From Streptomyces fumanus (GTDB lineage Bacteria > Actinomycetota > Actinomycetes > Streptomycetales > Streptomycetaceae), in contig NZ_BNBI01000005.1 in assembly GCF_014655295.1 (NCBI RefSeq), positions 1 through 64,000 of the forward strand: 64,000 nucleotides of DNA, in the 5' to 3' direction. Each line of letters opens with the position of its first letter. Position 1 is the stretch's first letter. The notes beneath the pieces were generated by a model. The model made no database searches. It was given only the letters and a program-made list of their open reading frames with translations, and had not been told where the DNA came from. A program made the position numbers and the translations under genes. This document shows, piece by piece, positions 1 to 8,228 of this stretch.

Positions 1-124
1 CCGACTCCACCGGATCCAGCTCCGCCCGGGTCGCATCCCCGAACGGATCCCTGCCCTGCCAGCCAACGGTCCACAGACCGAACGTAAACCTGTCCTCGGG
101 AGTCGGGTTGAAGCGCTTCGACAT
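1..124 (-). CDS. xylA: xylose isomerase, N-terminal part (cut by window edge)
   Basis: Only the first 41 codons are inside the window. They read [18 protein letters not shown] and continue with a [15 protein letters not shown] stretch, the very conserved start of actinobacterial xylose isomerase, the cytosolic metal-dependent enzyme that converts D-xylose to D-xylulose (and glucose to fructose). The ATG is at 124 on the minus strand. The gene points away from the alpha-xylosidase, so the 285 bases between them must hold divergent promoters. A 10-bp palindrome GAAGCGCTTC lies in codons 2-5 (see the regulatory entry). Identification is firm because this N-terminus is diagnostic; the rest of the gene cannot be judged. 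Confidence 0.93.
   Translation of the reverse strand, partial: MSKRFNPTPEDRFTFGLWTVGWQGRDPFGDATRAELDPVES
110..119. promoter_or_regulatory. palindrome in first codons of xylA, possible LacI-type operator
   Basis: GAAGCGCTTC is a perfect 10-bp palindrome in codons 2-5 of xylA. The same 13 bases, TCGAAGCGCTTCA, occur in the same sense within the start of the divergent alpha-xylosidase gene. AAGCGCTT cores are typical of LacI/GalR-family operators. It may also be only the codons for Ser-Lys-Arg-Phe. Confidence 0.35.
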
Positions 125-409
125 GGTGCGGCCCTTGCTGTCGTACCGCCCGGCTCCCGTGCCGGGACGGTTTTGTTTGATGGCATGACTAATACGTCAC
201 GGACAAGGTGCCGCGCTAGTCCCAAGTGACGCCCGTCTCTCGGTTCCGGGGGGTGAGGAGGGTGCTCTCGTCGGTAATCACGCCTGCTCAGCGCGGGAAG
301 AGTCGCTTCGGACCCCTGGTGGCCGAATTTGTTTTGTGTACGATCAAAAGGCTTTCGAGACGTCCGCGCTCCCATCCGACCGCTCTCGCCCCCACCCCCG
401 AGGAAGACT
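125..409. other. divergent xylA / alpha-xylosidase promoter region
   Basis: These 285 bases separate two divergent sugar genes and are AT-richer than the flanks, with runs such as TTTTGTTTGAT near 171 and TTTGTTTTGTG near 329. No convincing gene is present. Two promoters are expected here; I cannot fix their -35 and -10 boxes with confidence. Confidence 0.5.
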
Positions 410-2680
410 ATGAAGTTCACCGACGGCTTCTGGCTCGTCCGCGACGGTGTGCACCTCTCGTACGCCACCGAAGTACGGGATGTACGCGCCCAGTCGAAGC
501 GCTTCACCGCCCATGCCGCCGTGAAACGGGTGACGCGCCGGGGCGACACCCTGAACGCGCCCCTCATCACGGCCGAGTGTTTCTCCCCGGCCGAGGGCGT
601 CATCGGCGTCCGGGTCACCCACCACGCGGGCAAGCGGCACCCCGGCCCCGAGTTCGCGCTCACCGGCGACCCGGACGGGGCCGGCGAGGTCCGCCAGGAC
701 GGGCCCGTCACCGAGCTGACCAGCGGCCCGCTGACCCTGCGCCTGGACCGGTCCGGCCCGTGGACGCTCACCTTCCACGACGCGGACGGGCGGGAGCTGA
801 CCCGCGCGGACGCCAAGAGCACCGCGTTCGCCACCACCGACCAGGGCGCCCACCACATGGTGAGCCGGCTCGCGCTCGGCGTCGGCGAGCAGATCTACGG
901 CCTCGGCGAGCGCTTCACCCCGTTCGTGAAGAACGGCCAGGTCGTCGACATCTGGCAGGCCGACGGCGGCACCAGCAGCGAGCAGGCGTACAAGAACATC
1001 CCGTTCTACCTTTCCTCGCGCGGCTACGGCGTCTTCGTCAACCATCCGGGCGCCGTCTCCTTCGAGGTCGGCTCGGAGTCGGTCGGGCAGGTGCAGTTCA
1101 GCGTCGAGGACCAGACGCTGGAGTACTACGTCGTCGCCGGCCCCGCCCCGAAGGACGTCCTCGCCCGCTACACCGCCCTCACCGGCCGCCCCGCGCTGCC
1201 CCCGGCCTGGTCCTTCGGCCTCTGGCTCACCACCTCGTTCACCACGGACTACGACGAGGCGACCGTGACGTCCTTCGTGGACGGCATGGCCGAGCGCGGC
1301 ATCCCGCTCTCCGTCTTCCACTTCGACTGCTTCTGGATGCGCGAGTACCAGTGGTGCGACTTCGAGTGGGACCCGGACGTCTTCCCCGACCCGGAGGGCA
1401 TGCTGGCCCGGCTGAAGGAGAAGGGCCTGCGGATCAGCGCCTGGATCAACCCGTACATCGCCCAGAAGTCCCCGCTGTTCGAGGAGGCCGCGGAGCTCGG
1501 CCACCTGGTGCGCCGGCCGAACGGCGACGTGTGGCAGTGGGACCTGTGGCAGGCCGGCATGGGCCTGGTCGACTTCACCAGCCCGGACGCCCGCGCCTGG
1601 TTCCAGGCCAAGCTCAAGCCGCTGCTCGACCAGGGCGTGGACACCTTCAAGACCGACTTCGGCGAGCGCGTGCCCACCGATGTGGTCTGGCACGACGGCT
1701 CCGACCCGGAGCGGATGCACAACTACTACACCCACCTCTACAACCAGACCGTCTTCGAACTCCTGGAGAAGGAGCGCGGCCAGGGCGAGGCCGTCGTCTT
1801 CGCCCGGTCGGCGACCGCCGGCGGCCAGCAGTTCCCCGTGCACTGGGGCGGCGACTGCTGGTCCTCCTTCGGCGCCATGGCCGAGTCCCTGCGCGGCGGG
1901 CTGTCCCTGTCCCTGTCCGGCTTCGGCTTCTGGAGCCATGACATCGGCGGCTTCGAGGGCACCCCCGACCCGGCGGTCTTCAAGCGGTGGCTGGCGTTCG
2001 GCCTGCTCTCCTCGCACAGCCGGCTGCACGGCTCCTCGTCGTACCGGGTGCCGTGGGAGTTCGGCGAGGAGGCCGTCGACGTCGCCCGCCGCTTCACGCT
2101 GCTCAAGCACCGGCTGATGCCCTACCTGTACGGCGCCGCCGTCGAGGCGCACCGCACCGGCGTGCCCGTGATGCGGCCGATGGTGCTGGAGTTCCCCGGC
2201 GACCCGGCCTGCCGCCCGCTGGACCGACAGTACATGCTCGGCCCCGACCTGCTGGTCGCCCCGGTGTTCAGCGAGGACGGCGAGGTGGAGGTCTACCTGC
2301 CGGAGGGCACCTGGACGCACCTGCTCAGCGGCGAGCGGGTCACCGGCCCGGCCTGGCGCACCGAGCGGCACGGCTACGACAGCCTGCCGCTGTACGTCCG
2401 GGAGGGCGCCGTCCTGCCGCTCGGCGCCGACGACCAGCGGCCCGACGGCGACTGGCTGGACGGGGTGACGCTGCTCGCGCACCCCGCGGCCGGGGACGCG
2501 TACGCCGCCGAGGTCACCGTCCCGGACCTGACGGGCGCGCCGGCCGCGACCTTCCGGGTGCGCCGCGACGGCGATGTGCTGCGGGTGACCGCCGAGGGCA
2601 CGGACCGGCCGTTCACCGTCCAGGTGGCCGGCGGGGAGCGGGCCGAGGGCACCGGGGAAGTGACGGTGCCGCTCGCCTGA
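410..2680 (+). CDS. yicI: alpha-xylosidase, glycoside hydrolase family 31
   Basis: A 756-residue cytosolic retaining glycosidase that releases alpha-linked xylose from isoprimeverose-type oligosaccharides. The catalytic nucleophile is D416 (KTDFGER) and the acid/base is D482 (HWGGDCWSS); these numbers coincide with E. coli YicI D416 and D482, which supports both the family and the chosen start. The start is ATG 410 with GAGGAAG just upstream; an in-frame start at 329 would add 27 low-complexity residues. With divergent xylA it would turn xylosides into xylose and then xylulose. A copy of the GAAGCGCTTC palindrome lies at codons 29-32. Substrate preference is inferred from YicI-like residues and from xylA. 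Confidence 0.93.
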   Translation: MKFTDGFWLVRDGVHLSYATEVRDVRAQSKRFTAHAAVKRVTRRGDTLNAPLITAECFSPAEGVIGVRVTHHAGKRHPGPEFALTGDPDGAGEVRQDGPVTELTSGPLTLRLDRSGPWTLTFHDADGRELTRADAKSTAFATTDQGAHHMVSRLALGVGEQIYGLGERFTPFVKNGQVVDIWQADGGTSSEQAYKNIPFYLSSRGYGVFVNHPGAVSFEVGSESVGQVQFSVEDQTLEYYVVAGPAPKDVLARYTALTGRPALPPAWSFGLWLTTSFTTDYDEATVTSFVDGMAERGIPLSVFHFDCFWMREYQWCDFEWDPDVFPDPEGMLARLKEKGLRISAWINPYIAQKSPLFEEAAELGHLVRRPNGDVWQWDLWQAGMGLVDFTSPDARAWFQAKLKPLLDQGVDTFKTDFGERVPTDVVWHDGSDPERMHNYYTHLYNQTVFELLEKERGQGEAVVFARSATAGGQQFPVHWGGDCWSSFGAMAESLRGGLSLSLSGFGFWSHDIGGFEGTPDPAVFKRWLAFGLLSSHSRLHGSSSYRVPWEFGEEAVDVARRFTLLKHRLMPYLYGAAVEAHRTGVPVMRPMVLEFPGDPACRPLDRQYMLGPDLLVAPVFSEDGEVEVYLPEGTWTHLLSGERVTGPAWRTERHGYDSLPLYVREGAVLPLGADDQRPDGDWLDGVTLLAHPAAGDAYAAEVTVPDLTGAPAATFRVRRDGDVLRVTAEGTDRPFTVQVAGGERAEGTGEVTVPLA
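496..505. promoter_or_regulatory. second GAAGCGCTTC palindrome, inside the alpha-xylosidase gene
   Basis: This is identical in core to the palindrome at 110-119 and shares TCGAAGCGCTTCA with it, each read along its own gene. Both encode Ser-Lys-Arg-Phe. The pair brackets the divergent promoters, which would suit a DNA-looping repressor, but coincidence of codon choice is possible. Confidence 0.3.
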
Positions 2681-2692
2681 CCGCCGGGTCCG

Positions 2693-2723
2693 CGGGCCCC
2701 GGAGGTGCCGCCTCCGGGGCCCG
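2693..2723. terminator. bidirectional hairpin terminator
   Basis: A perfect 13-bp stem (CGGGCCCCGGAGG and its complement) around a TGCCG loop sits between two convergent genes. It lacks a T-tract, as usual for Streptomyces terminators. Confidence 0.75.
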
Positions 2724-2735
2724 GGGCCGTGCGGG

Positions 2736-3599
2736 TCAGCCGGTCGTGAGGTGCTCGCCCAGCACCGTGCGCAGGGAGCGCGGCTCGCGGCCGATCAGCT
2801 CCGCCAGCGTCGGGTCGACGGTCGCGAACTCCCCGGCCCGGGCGGCGGCGAAGATGCCCAGCAACTGGTCCGCCACGGGGGCCGGAGTGCCCTGGCCCGT
2901 CAACCGCTGCCGGAACTCGTCGTCGGAGACGGTGACCCTCTTGATGCCGCGGCCGGTCAGGTCCTCGACGACACCGGCGATCTCCGCGAAGTCGAGCGCC
3001 CGGCCGCCGGTGAGCGGCGGGGTGGGGCCCTCGAAGCGGCCCTCGTCCAGCAGGACGGCGGCGGCCGCGTCGGCGAGGTCGGCGTGCGCGGTCCAGGCGA
3101 CCGGCCCGTCCGCGGGCAGCGCCACTTCCCCGGAGTGCGGCGCGTGGCTCACGAAGTGCGCCGCGCTGGTGGCGTAGAAGCCGTTGCGCAGCGAGGTGAA
3201 CGGCACGCCGCAGGTGCGCAGCGCCTCCTCGGTGGCGGCGTGGTCGCGGCACGCCTGGAAGCGGGAGGAGGCGCCGGCCCCCATCTGGCTGGTGTAGACG
3301 ATGCGCCGGGCGCCCGCGGCGACCGCCCCCTCGATCGCGGCGAGGTGCTGCGCGACGCACTCCTCGCCCATCTTGTCGACCGAGACGAGGAGCACCTGGG
3401 AGGCACCCTCGAAGGCGTGGGCGAGGCTCGCGGGGTCGGCGAAGCTGCCCTGGCGCACCCGCACGCCCCGGTCGGCGAACGCCTTCGCCTTGCGCGGGTC
3501 GCGGACGCTGACGCCGATCCGCTCGGCGGGCACGCGGCCGAGCAGGCTCTCGACGACCCGGCGGCCGAGCTGCCCGGTGGCTCCGGTGACGATGATCAT
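2736..3599 (-). CDS. NmrA-like NAD(P)-binding oxidoreductase
   Basis: A 287-residue atypical short-chain dehydrogenase/NmrA family protein, similar to QorB-type NAD(P)H:quinone reductases. The dinucleotide-binding motif TGATGQLG is at residues 5-12; no classical YxxxK pair is evident, as expected for atypical members. I chose ATG 3599, preceded by GGGAGCG, because the Rossmann strand IIVTGATG should start the protein; the frame is open further upstream but without conserved sequence. It is divergent from a TetR regulator 112 bases away, with a palindrome between, so repression by that regulator is likely. The substrate is unknown. Confidence 0.85.
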   Translation of the reverse strand: MIIVTGATGQLGRRVVESLLGRVPAERIGVSVRDPRKAKAFADRGVRVRQGSFADPASLAHAFEGASQVLLVSVDKMGEECVAQHLAAIEGAVAAGARRIVYTSQMGAGASSRFQACRDHAATEEALRTCGVPFTSLRNGFYATSAAHFVSHAPHSGEVALPADGPVAWTAHADLADAAAAVLLDEGRFEGPTPPLTGGRALDFAEIAGVVEDLTGRGIKRVTVSDDEFRQRLTGQGTPAPVADQLLGIFAAARAGEFATVDPTLAELIGREPRSLRTVLGEHLTTG

Positions 3600-3669
3600 G
3601 ATGCGCTCCCGTGGCATGACAGAGGGGCATGACAGAACTGTTTCCGATGGAATCGCTATGACGTTATCA

Positions 3670-3682
3670 CCGTTACTAACGG
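3670..3682. promoter_or_regulatory. putative TetR-family operator
   Basis: CCGTTACTAACGG is a perfect 13-base palindrome around a central C, in the gap between the divergent reductase and TetR genes. An extra half-site CGTTA lies at 3662-3666. Position and symmetry fit autoregulation plus repression of the reductase. Confidence 0.6.
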
Positions 3683-3711
3683 CGAAACCACTGCTCACGT
3701 ATCATCGATTC

Positions 3712-4404
3712 ATGTCATCTCGGGAGGAGACCCGGCAGCGGGTCGTCGAAGCCGCCATCGACCTGCTGACGCGCGGCGGGCGCGACGCCGTCACCACGCG
3801 TGCGGTCGCCGACGCGGCGGGCCTGCAGCCGCCGGCCATCTACCGGCTCTTCGGCGACAAGGAGGGACTGCTGGACGCCGTGGTCGAGCACGGCTTCGCC
3901 GCGTTCCTCGCCACCAAGCGCGTCGACCCGGACCCGCCGGACCTCATCGAGGACCTCGAGCGGGGCTGGGACACCGCGGTCGAGTTCGGGCTGGCCAACC
4001 CGGCGCTGTTCACGCTGATGTACGCCGAGCCCACCCGGACCGGCTCGGCCGCCTACCGGGCCGGCATGGAGATCCTGATGGGCCGCGTCCGGCGGCTCGC
4101 CGCGGCCGGCTGGTTGCGCGTGGACGAGGCGCTCGCGGCGCAGATCATCAACGCCACGGCGCGCGGCGCGGTGCTCACCTGGCTGTCCCAGCCCGCGGAC
4201 CGGCGCGATCCGGCCCTGCTGAGCAGCCTGCGGGAGGCGATGGTCACCGCCGTCACCAACCAGCGGCCGGCCGTGCCGGACGACGGGGGACCGGCGGGCG
4301 CCGCCCGCGCCCTGCGCGCCGCGCTGTCCGACCGCACCCCCCTCACCGGCGCGGAGCGCCACCTGCTCGGGGAGTGGCTGGACCGCCTCGCCGCCCAGGG
4401 GTGA
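3712..4404 (+). CDS. TetR/AcrR-family transcriptional regulator
   Basis: A 230-residue protein with an N-terminal TetR helix-turn-helix: residues 1-60 include TRQRVVEAAIDLLTRGG, then TTRAVADAAGLQPPAIYRLF, the usual recognition-helix pattern. The C-terminal ligand and dimer domain is all-helical and variable. The start ATG 3712 is the first codon consistent with a normal TetR N-terminus; no strong ribosome site is visible. It is transcribed away from the NmrA-type reductase, its most likely target, with a candidate operator between. The inducer is unknown; NmrA/QorB-type partners suggest an electrophile or quinone. Confidence 0.88.
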   Translation: MSSREETRQRVVEAAIDLLTRGGRDAVTTRAVADAAGLQPPAIYRLFGDKEGLLDAVVEHGFAAFLATKRVDPDPPDLIEDLERGWDTAVEFGLANPALFTLMYAEPTRTGSAAYRAGMEILMGRVRRLAAAGWLRVDEALAAQIINATARGAVLTWLSQPADRRDPALLSSLREAMVTAVTNQRPAVPDDGGPAGAARALRAALSDRTPLTGAERHLLGEWLDRLAAQG

Positions 4405-4411
4405 GGGGCGG

Positions 4412-4915
4412 TCAGTCCCCGGTCGTGCCGTCGATCAGCTCGCGCAGGATGTCCAGGTGCCCGTTGTGCCGGGACGTCTCCTCGATCAGGTGCATGAGGA
4501 TCCAGTTGAGGGTGACGTGGCTGCCGTCCCGCACCGGCCGCTTCGCGGTGGCCGACAGGTCGGTGGCGGCGACCAGCTCCCGGTACCGGGCGCTCTGCTC
4601 CTCGTACGCCGTGAGCAGTTCGGCGATCGGCGTCGTGGCGCCGATCCGCATCTCCCGGTCGGGGTCCTCGTCGGTCCAGGGGCCCTCGTCCTCCTCGCCG
4701 AGGAACACCACCTGGAACCAGTAGTACTCGACCCAGCGCAGGTGGCTGATCAGCCCGCCCGGGGTCATCAGCGGGGACGTGGCCAGCGGGGCGGTGCCGG
4801 TCTCGCGGGGGGCCAGTCCGGCGCACTTGGCGGCGGCCGTGGCCCGCGCGTAGTCGAGGAAGGTCGTCAGCGTCGAGCGCTCGTCGTAGGCGGGAGGCAT
4901 GTCGGTTCGTGTCAT
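4412..4915 (-). CDS. DinB-family protein (DUF664-like)
   Basis: A 167-residue four-helix protein of the DinB/DUF664 superfamily, which in actinobacteria includes mycothiol-dependent metal enzymes. Family signs are LISHLRWVEYYWF near the N-terminal third and the C-terminal HLIEETSRHNGHLDILREL, whose histidines supply the metal site. I chose ATG 4915 (MTRTDMPPAYDERSTL); the upstream open frame is low-complexity GC-rich sequence. It converges on the TetR gene with only 7 bases between. Substrate and thiol cofactor are not evident. Confidence 0.82.
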   Translation of the reverse strand: MTRTDMPPAYDERSTLTTFLDYARATAAAKCAGLAPRETGTAPLATSPLMTPGGLISHLRWVEYYWFQVVFLGEEDEGPWTDEDPDREMRIGATTPIAELLTAYEEQSARYRELVAATDLSATAKRPVRDGSHVTLNWILMHLIEETSRHNGHLDILRELIDGTTGD

Positions 4916-5116
4916 CGGGCCAGGGTCCCAGCAATCGGGGGGCGGGTCGCGGCATTTACCGGCGGGCGGGGTCCGTCCACCCGCCGCCCCGCCTGGGTCC
5001 GCGGTCCTTCCGCACGCCCCGCCCCCGTCCGTACACCGCGGGCTCCTCCGCGTACCCCGCCCCGTCCGCACGCCCCGAACCCCTCCGCGTACCCCGCCCC
5101 CGTCCGGGCCCCTACC

Positions 5117-6202
5117 TCAGGCCCCGCCTCCGTCCGGCGCCAGGTCCGGTGGCCGTTGCTCCCGGCCGCCCGGGTGGCGGTGGCGCCAGATCCAGAAGAC
5201 CGCGCAGGACACCAGCGCCCACCCGGCCAGCACCAGGAACGGGAACGCGTGCTGGTGCCCGGCGAAGTACACCGCCGTGTGCTGGGCGTTGACCGAGGCG
5301 CCGGGCGGCAGCCACTGGCCGATCACCCCCAGCGCCGACGGCAGCAGCGGCCAGGACACCGCGCCGCCCGAGGACGGGTTGCCCAGCAGGATCATCACCC
5401 CCCAGGTCGGCAGCATCGCCCACCGCCCGACCAGGGTGTTGAACATGGTGAAGGTCATGCCGCTGGCGAACATCGTGAACGCCAGGATCAGCCACGACTC
5501 CACGAACGGCAGGTCCAGCGCGCCCAGCAGCCAGTCCACGACCGCCGCGATGGCGAACCCGCCGAGCAGCGCGTACGCGGCGGTGAACGCGATCCGCTCC
5601 AGCGGGGTCAGCGCCCGCGCGTGCACACTGAGCTGGATCGCGCCGACGAATCCGATGATCACCGCGGCGAGCGAGATGTAGAAGATGGCCAGACCGCGCG
5701 GGTCGCCGTCCTGGAGCGGGTTGACGTCCCGGACGGTGACCGACACCCCGGTGGCGCGCCCCACCGCCGGGGCCGCCTGCTCCAGCAGCTCCGCCACCGA
5801 GGACCCCGACGCCGAGGACACGTCGAGCAGCACGTGCTGCCCGTTGTCCCGCAGTTCGAAGACGCCGAAGACCTTCTGGTTCTCGACGGCCGCCAGGGCC
5901 GCGTCCCGGGAGTCGTACACATGGGTGCGCACCGAGGAGTTGAGCGCCTCGCCCAGCCCGGCCAGGAACGCCCGGCCCCGCGCCTGGTCGTACGAGCCGA
6001 CGACGGCCGTCGGCAACTGGTGCGGGGTCGGATCGGCCATGGTGTACGTGTACGACCCGGCGAACAGGCCGGCCGCCGCCGCGAGGATGAACACCAGGAC
6101 GACGGCGGGCCACCACGGCGTCTTGCGGAACCGCGCCCAGCGGCCCTCCGGCGCCGGGGCCGGGGGCCGGCCGTCGGGGGCCGTCTCGGGATTGTCGTGC
6201 AC
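5117..6202 (-). CDS. ABC-2-like / DUF3533-type membrane protein
   Basis: A 361-residue integral membrane protein. A short cytoplasmic arm precedes one transmembrane helix (about residues 32-52), then an extracytoplasmic domain of about 120 residues, then a block of about five helices from residue 175 to the end. This layout matches ABC-2 permease-like proteins of the YhgE/Pip and DUF3533 group, often linked to export or envelope stress. The start is GTG 6202 with GAGGACGGG upstream. No ATPase gene is adjacent. It lies 31 bases downstream of the Dps gene on the same strand and may be cotranscribed with it. The transported compound is unknown. Confidence 0.75.
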   Translation of the reverse strand: MHDNPETAPDGRPPAPAPEGRWARFRKTPWWPAVVLVFILAAAAGLFAGSYTYTMADPTPHQLPTAVVGSYDQARGRAFLAGLGEALNSSVRTHVYDSRDAALAAVENQKVFGVFELRDNGQHVLLDVSSASGSSVAELLEQAAPAVGRATGVSVTVRDVNPLQDGDPRGLAIFYISLAAVIIGFVGAIQLSVHARALTPLERIAFTAAYALLGGFAIAAVVDWLLGALDLPFVESWLILAFTMFASGMTFTMFNTLVGRWAMLPTWGVMILLGNPSSGGAVSWPLLPSALGVIGQWLPPGASVNAQHTAVYFAGHQHAFPFLVLAGWALVSCAVFWIWRHRHPGGREQRPPDLAPDGGGA

Positions 6203-6233
6203 GTTCGCCCGTCCTCGGGTCGGCGGACCGGGC

Positions 6234-6830
6234 CTACGCCCGTACCAGCGGTGTGTCCACCAGGTGTTCGGCGAGGAACCACGCCTGGAGTTCGTTGGTG
6301 CGGATGACGTCCGAGACGAGGATGTCGTTGGTGCCGTCGTCGCCCAGGTCCTGCACCCGCGCGGCGGCGTCGTGGGACTCGACGAGGATCAGCTCGTGCG
6401 CCTCCAGCAGCCGCGACAGCATCGCGGGCACCTCCTCGACGCCGTCCGGCGCCCGCGGCACCGTGGTCAGCTCCGCGACATGGCGCGGATCGCCGACCGC
6501 CACCCCGCCGAGGGTCTGCACCCGCTCCGCCATGGTGTCGATCAGCGCCAACTGCTCACCGGCGTGCTTGTCCAGCAGCAGGTGCAACTGGTAGAACGTC
6601 GCCCCGCGCATCAGCCAGTGGTACTTCTTGTACAGGTCGTGCAGGATGCGCGTGTCCGCCAGGACCTTGTTGACCCGCTGGCAGGAGTACAGGCGGGCGT
6701 CCATGGACAGCGCCACGGGGAACTGCTTGACGGTGCCGAACTCCTGGACGATCCGGCCCTGCTGGTGCAGCCACGGCTGACTGCCGTCGGTGTGCTGGGC
6801 CGGACTCGCCGGCCGCGGATCGGTGCTCAC
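6234..6830 (-). CDS. Dps-family ferritin-like DNA-protection protein
   Basis: A 198-residue Dps/bacterioferritin-type protein. Dps proteins form 12-subunit cages that oxidise and store iron and shield DNA. The ferroxidase signature is KKYHWLMRGATFYQLH followed by LLDKHAGEQLALID; the His-Trp pair and the later Asp/Glu residues are in place. The N-terminal extension of about 30 residues and the C-terminal tail fit Streptomyces paralogues such as DpsC. The start is GTG 6830 with a strong GGAAGGAG seven bases upstream. The membrane-protein gene follows on the same strand. Which Dps paralogue it is cannot be settled here. Confidence 0.88.
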   Translation of the reverse strand: MSTDPRPASPAQHTDGSQPWLHQQGRIVQEFGTVKQFPVALSMDARLYSCQRVNKVLADTRILHDLYKKYHWLMRGATFYQLHLLLDKHAGEQLALIDTMAERVQTLGGVAVGDPRHVAELTTVPRAPDGVEEVPAMLSRLLEAHELILVESHDAAARVQDLGDDGTNDILVSDVIRTNELQAWFLAEHLVDTPLVRA

Positions 6831-7035
6831 GCCTGGACTCCTTCCACGGGGGGCTGACGGGGAGTGCCGGTGCCTCGCGCGACCGGCCCCGGCCCCCTGC
6901 GACAGTCGACCAGCAGGCCGCGGGGCCCGCAAACGCTGCGGCCCGAGTGAGGCACCCGCCCGGAGGGCCGGATTCCGCCCGAACCGTGCAAGGGGGTTGT
7001 CCGGGCTTTCGCCCGGCGCCTAGGGTCACCCCGGG

Positions 7036-7049
7036 TGCAAGCGCTTTCT
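7036..7049. promoter_or_regulatory. LacI/CRE-like operator upstream of sugar operon
   Basis: TGCAAGCGCTTTCT has a perfect AAGCGCTT core (7039-7046) and fits LacI/GalR-family and catabolite-response operators. It lies 64 bases before the oxidoreductase start. No LacI regulator is encoded in the window, so a distant one would be needed. Confidence 0.5.
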
Positions 7050-7112
7050 CCCGTGCGGGTCCGGCCCGTACCGCACCCGCCCCGCTCTTCGCCGGCGTCC
7101 GAGGAGGACCGC

Positions 7113-8228
7113 ATGTCCCCGCACCCCGTCCGCCGCCGGGTGGCCGTCGTCGGCACCGGTGCCATCGTGGCCGGCAGCCATCTGCCCGCGCTCAGGGCCC
7201 ACGCCGACCGGGTGGAGCTGGTCGCCGCCGTGGACGTGGACCCGGCCCGGCTGGACGCCTTCCGGGCCGTGGCGGGCGCGGAGGTCGCCGGGTACCCCTC
7301 GACCGGGGCCATGCTGGACGCCGTACGCCCCGACCTGGTGCTGATCGGCACGCCGCCGTCGCTGCACCGGGAGCAGACGGTGGCCGCGCTGAAGGCCGGT
7401 GCCTGGGTGCTGTGCGAGAAGCCGCTGTGCCTCTCGCTCGCCGAGTACGACGACATCGCGGCGGCCGAGGAGGCGTCGGGCGGGTACGCCTCGGTGATCT
7501 TCCAGCACCGGTACGGCTCCGGCGCGGCGCACGCCCGGGAGCTGATCGCGGGCGGTGCGCTGGGCGCCCCGCTGGTCGCGCACTGCCAGACCACCTGGCA
7601 CCGCGACGCCGCCTACTACGCGGTGCCCTGGCGGGGGCGCTGGGCCACCGAGGGCGGCGGCCCCACCATGGGCCACGGCATCCACCAGTACGACCTGCTG
7701 CTGCACCTGCTCGGCCCCTGGGCGGAGGTCCGGGCGATGGCGGCGCGGCTGGTCCACGACACCGAGGGCGAGGACGTCTCCACGGCGCTGGTGCGGTTCG
7801 CGAACGGCGCCCTGGCCACGGTCGTCAACAGCGTCCTGTCACCGGACGAGGTGAGCCGGATCCGCGTCGACTGCGCCGACGCCACCGTAGAGCTGACCCA
7901 CCTGTACGGGCACCGCAACGACAACTGGACGTACACCCCCGCCCCGCACGTCGACCCCGCACGCGCCGCCGCCTGGCGGACCCCCGCCGCCGACGTACCC
8001 AGCTCCCACACCGCGCAGCTCGGCGCCCTCCTCGACGCCTGGGACGCGGGGGCGCGGCCCCCGGGCAGCGGTGCCCAGGCCCGCGCCACCCTGGAGTTCG
8101 CCGCCGCCCTCTACAAGGCGGCGTTCACCGGGCGGCCGGTGCGCGCGGGCGAGATCGTCCCCGGCGACCCGTTCTATACGGCCATGCACGGCGACCACCC
8201 CGACTGGGCCCCGAAGGAGCGCGTGTGA
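7113..8228 (+). CDS. Gfo/Idh/MocA-family sugar oxidoreductase
   Basis: A 371-residue NAD(P)-dependent dehydrogenase of the Gfo/Idh/MocA family, which oxidises sugars, inositols or pseudo-sugars. The Rossmann motif VAVVGTGAIVAGSHLPAL opens the protein, the conserved EKP is in VLCEKPLCLS, and the substrate-side GGGPTMGHGIHQYDLLL carries the usual His and Asp. The start is ATG 7113 with GAGGAGG five bases before. It is the first gene of a tight operon: its TGA overlaps the next gene's GTG by four bases (GTGA), implying translational coupling. A LacI-type operator candidate lies upstream. The exact sugar is unknown. Confidence 0.9.
   Translation: MSPHPVRRRVAVVGTGAIVAGSHLPALRAHADRVELVAAVDVDPARLDAFRAVAGAEVAGYPSTGAMLDAVRPDLVLIGTPPSLHREQTVAALKAGAWVLCEKPLCLSLAEYDDIAAAEEASGGYASVIFQHRYGSGAAHARELIAGGALGAPLVAHCQTTWHRDAAYYAVPWRGRWATEGGGPTMGHGIHQYDLLLHLLGPWAEVRAMAARLVHDTEGEDVSTALVRFANGALATVVNSVLSPDEVSRIRVDCADATVELTHLYGHRNDNWTYTPAPHVDPARAAAWRTPAADVPSSHTAQLGALLDAWDAGARPPGSGAQARATLEFAAALYKAAFTGRPVRAGEIVPGDPFYTAMHGDHPDWAPKERV

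Noticed and set aside
226..1941. A long Arg/Pro/Gly-rich frame on the plus strand
   Set aside because: It is the shadow of the alpha-xylosidase gene; the real frame has all family motifs and third-position GC.
344..2482. A 712-codon frame on the minus strand
   Set aside because: It is antisense to the alpha-xylosidase gene, rich in Gly/Val/Ala/Glu as expected from complement reading, with no family pattern.
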